DNA of 16,007 bases. Source: JBBDJG01 sp040880005 (lineage in GTDB: Bacteria > Actinomycetota > Thermoleophilia > Solirubrobacterales > JBBDJG01). Below the pieces are notes generated by a model that was not told the DNA's origin, did not search any database, and saw only the letters and a list, made by a program, of their open reading frames with translations. Location: the NCBI GenBank assembly GCA_040880005.1, contig JBBDJG010000029.1, positions 1 to 16,007 of the forward strand, read 5' to 3'. The stretch's first letter is position 1. Each line of letters begins with the position of its first letter. Positions 13,805-16,007 of this stretch are shown here, in pieces. The position numbers and the translations under genes were made by a program.

Positions 13805-15019
13805 ATGAGCACGTTCACCTTCAGGGCGGTGGACCTCGAAGGGGCACCGGCGCGCGGCGAGGTCGAGGCCTCCAACAGGCAGGCCGTCACCGAGCAACTG
13901 CGCGAGCGCGGGTTGATTCCGCTCGACATCGTCGAGGAAAAGGCGACCGCCACGAACTACGACTTGCTCGAGCAGTTCAAGAAGGTCAAGTCTAAGGACA
14001 TCACGGTCATGACGCGCCAGCTCGCGACGATGGTCGCTTCGGGCATGTCGCTGCTGCGCTGCTTCTACGTGCTCGAGGAGCAGACGGAGAACGACAAGCT
14101 CAAGGAGATCATCGCCGAGGTGCGGCGCGACATCGAGACAGGCATGTCGCTCTCCGTCGCGCTCGAGAAGCACCCCAAGGTCTTCAACCGCCTCTACGTG
14201 GCGATGGTGCACACGGGCGAGTCCTCGGGCATGCTCGAGGAATCGCTTGTGCGCGTTGCCGACCAGCTCGAGTCCGCCGACTCGCTGCGCAGGCAGATTC
14301 GCTCGGCGATGGTCTATCCGGCGCTGATCGGTGGCTTCGCCCTTGTCGTGCTGCTGGCGCTGGTCGCTTTCCTGATCCCCGTGTTCGAGAAGGTGTTCAC
14401 GGACTTCGGCGGCGAGCTGCCGGCGATCACCAAGGTCAGCGTGGCGGCGTCCCACGCCGTAACCGGCCAGTGGTACCTGCTGATTCTCGGAACCGTTGGG
14501 ATCATCGTGGGCTTCATCAAGTGGAAGAAAAGCTCATGGGGTGGGCCGATGTGGGACAAGTTCAAGCTGCGCATTCCGATGAAGATCGGCGACACGGTGC
14601 AGAAGGTGTCGCTGGCGCGCTGGTCGCGCACGTTCGCCGGCCTGGTGCACGCCGGCGTGCCGATACTCCAGGCGGTGGAGATCACGGGCGCCACCTCCGG
14701 CAGCCATGTCATCGAAACGGCGATGGCGGACGTGTACGATTCGATCAAGCGCGGAGGCACGGTCGCCGAGCCGCTGCGCGCGAGCGCGGCCTTCCCGACG
14801 ATGGTCGCCCACATGGTCGGGGTCGGCGAGGAAACCGGGAACCTCGACGGCATGCTGGAGAAGATCGCCGACTTCTACGAGGACGAGGTTGCTGCCGCCG
14901 TCAAGGCGCTGACCTCGATCCTCGAACCGATAATGATCCTGTTCGTCGGCGGCATCGTCGGCTTCGTCGTGATCTCGATGTACATGCCGATGTTCAAGGT
15001 GTACGACAACATTAAATAA
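13805..15019 (+). CDS. pilC: Type IV pilus inner-membrane platform protein PilC (GspF family)
   Basis: Membrane platform on which PilB and PilT act; 404 residues, normal length. After an N-terminal soluble part (FTFRAVDLEGAPARGEVEA) it carries the two repeated GspF domains. The first is at about 65-190 (TRQLATMVASGMSLLRC ... VAMVHTGESSGMLEESL) and the second at about 268-395 (SRTFAGLVHAGVPILQAVE ... MVGVGEETGNLDGML). Hydrophobic segments lie at about 168-192, 218-238 and 374-397, matching the three-helix topology. The ATG at 13805 has only a weak CTGAG upstream. It is separated from pilT by 81 bases with no obvious terminator, so co-transcription is plausible. Pilin and minor pilin genes, often found next, are absent; hairpin repeats and a toxin-antitoxin pair follow instead. 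Confidence 0.96.
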   Translation: MSTFTFRAVDLEGAPARGEVEASNRQAVTEQLRERGLIPLDIVEEKATATNYDLLEQFKKVKSKDITVMTRQLATMVASGMSLLRCFYVLEEQTENDKLKEIIAEVRRDIETGMSLSVALEKHPKVFNRLYVAMVHTGESSGMLEESLVRVADQLESADSLRRQIRSAMVYPALIGGFALVVLLALVAFLIPVFEKVFTDFGGELPAITKVSVAASHAVTGQWYLLILGTVGIIVGFIKWKKSSWGGPMWDKFKLRIPMKIGDTVQKVSLARWSRTFAGLVHAGVPILQAVEITGATSGSHVIETAMADVYDSIKRGGTVAEPLRASAAFPTMVAHMVGVGEETGNLDGMLEKIADFYEDEVAAAVKALTSILEPIMILFVGGIVGFVVISMYMPMFKVYDNIK

Positions 15020-15020
15020 T

Positions 15021-15057
15021 TCCGGTTTTTCCTTAGCCGGAAAAACCGGGAGCTCTG
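15021..15057 (+). repeat. Hairpin repeat, first copy, after pilC
   Basis: CCGGTTTTTCC (15022-15032) is perfectly complementary to GGAAAAACCGG (15039-15049) around TTAGCC, followed by GAGCTCTG. The same 37 bases recur without change at 15107-15143. Starting one base after the pilC stop codon, the hairpin probably also acts as a transcription terminator for the pil operon; on the other strand it would equally serve RNA arriving from the right. Confidence 0.8.
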
Positions 15058-15106
15058 GGCGCTCCAGCATGCGGGGGGTCGAGGGGGCGCTGAGCCCCCG
15101 GTTTCA
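15058..15106 (+). repeat. Copy 2 of the mosaic repeat, between the twin hairpins
   Basis: CGCTCCAGCATG (15060-15071) is identical to 8715-8726 and is followed by GGGGTCGAGGGGGC and the hairpin GGGGGC (15083-15088) / GCCCCC (15094-15099). Compared with the copy before mltG it lacks the roughly 15-base block ending in CCGTAGGC; that block appears instead after the second hairpin, at 15150-15157. Confidence 0.7.
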
Positions 15107-15165
15107 TCCGGTTTTTCCTTAGCCGGAAAAACCGGGAGCTCTGAGGGGACCGTAGGCCGGCGCTC
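15107..15165 (+). repeat. Hairpin repeat, second copy, with CCGTAGGC tail
   Basis: The first 37 bases (15107-15143) repeat 15021-15057 exactly, 86 bases away, again with an 11-bp stem and TTAGCC loop. The following bases to 15165 resemble 8694-8719 (20 of 26 equal), including CCGTAGGC. Together the three units suggest tandem, partly deleted members of one repeat family. Confidence 0.75.
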
Positions 15166-15186
15166 GCGGGCCTCGTGGGCGCAGGA

Positions 15187-15591
15187 TTACGTGAGTTGCT
15201 CGGGTGCCTCGATCTCAAGCTCGGACATAGCACGGCGAACGCGGCTATCGAAGGACGCAACACTGGCCGAGCGGGCTCGGGCTGTTGCAAGCGCAAAGCC
15301 ATCCGCGAGGCTGACGCCCAGCGAGCGGTACCTTGCCGCGTCGCGGGCGATCGCGGCGGTCGGGGCAACAGGTCGAATCCCAAGAGCGGCGATTGCATCG
15401 ACAGCAGCTTGCATGGTCTTTTCATGCTCGGCGGGCCTGACAAGTGCCTCGGCGTAGTTGATCGTAGATAGCAACAGATCGAAGCCGCGCTCGATCATGT
15501 CGGCGATCGCCTCTGCAGCTCGTCGATGATGCGTATCGCCGCGATCGAGCGCGGCAATCAGCACGTCGGTGTCGAGCACGCAGGCGCTCAA
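15187..15591 (-). CDS. vapC: VapC-type PIN-domain ribonuclease toxin
   Basis: 134-residue PIN-domain protein, the usual size of a VapC toxin, a Mg-dependent RNase that stops translation when its antitoxin is lost. The four acidic residues of the active site are visible: Asp7 in VLDTDV, Glu48 in NYAEALVRP, Asp97 in SLADGFALATA and Asp115 in ASFDSRV. Nothing suggests inactivation. The likely start is TTG at 15591, sharing TTGA with the antitoxin stop. An in-frame GTG four codons later is an alternative. It is transcribed toward pilC, against every other gene here, and with vapB forms a two-gene module. Its target RNA cannot be read from the sequence. Confidence 0.9.
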   Translation of the reverse strand: MSACVLDTDVLIAALDRGDTHHRRAAEAIADMIERGFDLLLSTINYAEALVRPAEHEKTMQAAVDAIAALGIRPVAPTAAIARDAARYRSLGVSLADGFALATARARSASVASFDSRVRRAMSELEIEAPEQLT

Positions 15592-15806
15592 GCGCGCTCG
15601 CCGGAGCGAAGACGTTCCAGATAGTCAGGCTCGTAGAGACCGTCGAAGACGCCCAGGGCTTCCGCCGGGCTATTGACCGCCCGTCTGACCACGATCCTGT
15701 CCGGACCCTCTGCCTCGATCGCGACCTCGTCACCTGGCTGAAGGCCAGCGCGTTCGAGGCTCTCGACTGGGAGGGTTACCTGGTGCTTGGAAGATATCTT
15801 CGGCAT
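15588..15806 (-). CDS. vapB: AbrB/MazE-fold antitoxin partner of the PIN toxin
   Basis: 72-residue DNA-binding antitoxin. Residues 1-45 (ISSKHQVTLPVESLERAGLQPGDEVAIEAEG) match the swapped-hairpin SpoVT-AbrB fold. The C-terminal half (LGVFDGLYEPDYLERLRSGERA) is the part expected to wrap the toxin and block its active site. The gene lies directly upstream of the toxin, with a four-base overlap. Such antitoxins usually repress their own operon with the toxin as co-repressor. A perfect 8-bp inverted repeat touching the ATG is the obvious binding site. AAAGG before the ATG is too close for a normal ribosome site, while TAAAGT ends six bases before it, so the transcript may be leaderless. Confidence 0.88.
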   Translation of the reverse strand: MPKISSKHQVTLPVESLERAGLQPGDEVAIEAEGPDRIVVRRAVNSPAEALGVFDGLYEPDYLERLRSGERA

Positions 15807-15828
15807 ACCTTTACTTTAGCGTAAAGGT
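15807..15828 (-). promoter_or_regulatory. Likely operator of the vapBC operon
   Basis: ACCTTTAC and GTAAAGGT are perfect complements around a six-base centre, abutting the vapB start codon. On the minus strand the element also contains TAAAGT (15818-15813), a possible -10 box, so a bound antitoxin would cover the promoter. A TTGACC at 15831-15826 is at the wrong distance for TAAAGT, though 17 bases from GTATGC. Confidence 0.55.
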
Positions 15829-15970
15829 CAACGCTCCAGGTTGGGCGTCGCCGCGGAGGGCTACCCGAGTTCGAGGTCCACCCACGCCGTCCATTGAGGT
15901 TTTCGGTGTCCATGAGAGCACCATTCCGCCGGCAATCGCAGACGAGCACGCGATCGGAATGACAACTCGC

Positions 15971-16007
15971 AGTGGCCCCGGAGTGATGGCCTGAAGTGGC
16001 CCCACCC
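15971..16007. mobile_element. Possible end of an insertion sequence, cut by the window edge
   Basis: AGTGGCCCC occurs at 15971-15979 and again at 15995-16003, 24 bases apart, with GGAGTGATGGCCTGA between. Short repeated GTGGCCCC-type motifs at the termini are seen in IS21-family elements of GC-rich bacteria. No transposase is inside the window, so this is a guess from pattern. Positions 15831-15970 show no convincing gene. Confidence 0.25.

Noticed and set aside
15020..15186. CRISPR-like array after pilC because of regular repeats
   Set aside because: Only two identical hairpins with a non-unique spacer that is itself a repeat; no cas genes; fits a REP-type cluster.
15811..16005. 64-codon open frame on the minus strand at the right edge
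   Set aside because: No recognisable domain, no ribosome site, runs through the vapB operator and overlaps the possible IS end.

Overview
The window looks like a chromosomal segment of a GC-rich actinobacterium, most likely class Thermoleophilia (Solirubrobacterales-like). This rests on the strong GC bias, frequent GTG/TTG starts, the order alaS-ruvX-mltG-aroE (typical of Actinobacteria) continuing directly into type IV pilus genes, and an IscU-like domain fused to MnmA. The class assignment is inference; no marker gene such as 16S rRNA is present.

Layout. (1) 53-3123: hisS and aspS, overlapping by ATGA. AspRS carries residues of the non-discriminating type. (2) 3124-3397: no protein gene, but a well-formed 6S RNA candidate at about 3211-3370, with its own extended -10 box. 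(3) 3398-4000: a small membrane-anchored protein with a thioredoxin-like fold that lacks the CxxC motif, followed by two strong hairpins. (4) 4153-9889: mnmA (with an N-terminal IscU/NifU-like domain), alaS, ruvX and mltG. mnmA and alaS each have a -10-like hexamer 8-9 bases before the ATG and no Shine-Dalgarno sequence, which suggests leaderless transcripts. (5) 9886-15019: aroE, then pilB, pilT and pilC, which encode the assembly ATPase, retraction ATPase and platform protein of a type IV pilus. (6) 15020-15186: a cluster of hairpin repeats, two identical to each other and one related to a repeat directly before mltG. (7) 15187-15806, minus strand: a VapBC-type toxin-antitoxin pair (AbrB-fold antitoxin, PIN-domain toxin) with a perfect inverted repeat at the antitoxin start. 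(8) 15831-16007: no convincing gene; the last 37 bases carry a repeated AGTGGCCCC motif that may be the end of an insertion sequence running off the window.

The housekeeping part is about translation: three aminoacyl-tRNA synthetases, a tRNA thiolase and a transcription-regulating RNA. It is followed by cell-wall (mltG), shikimate (aroE) and DNA-processing (ruvX) genes in one compact rightward block that leads into pilus assembly. All protein genes point right except the toxin-antitoxin pair, which appears to be accessory DNA. The most unusual items are the IscU-MnmA fusion (scaffold domain missing its third cysteine, thiolase domain with an extra cysteine), the 6S RNA and the mosaic hairpin repeat family.
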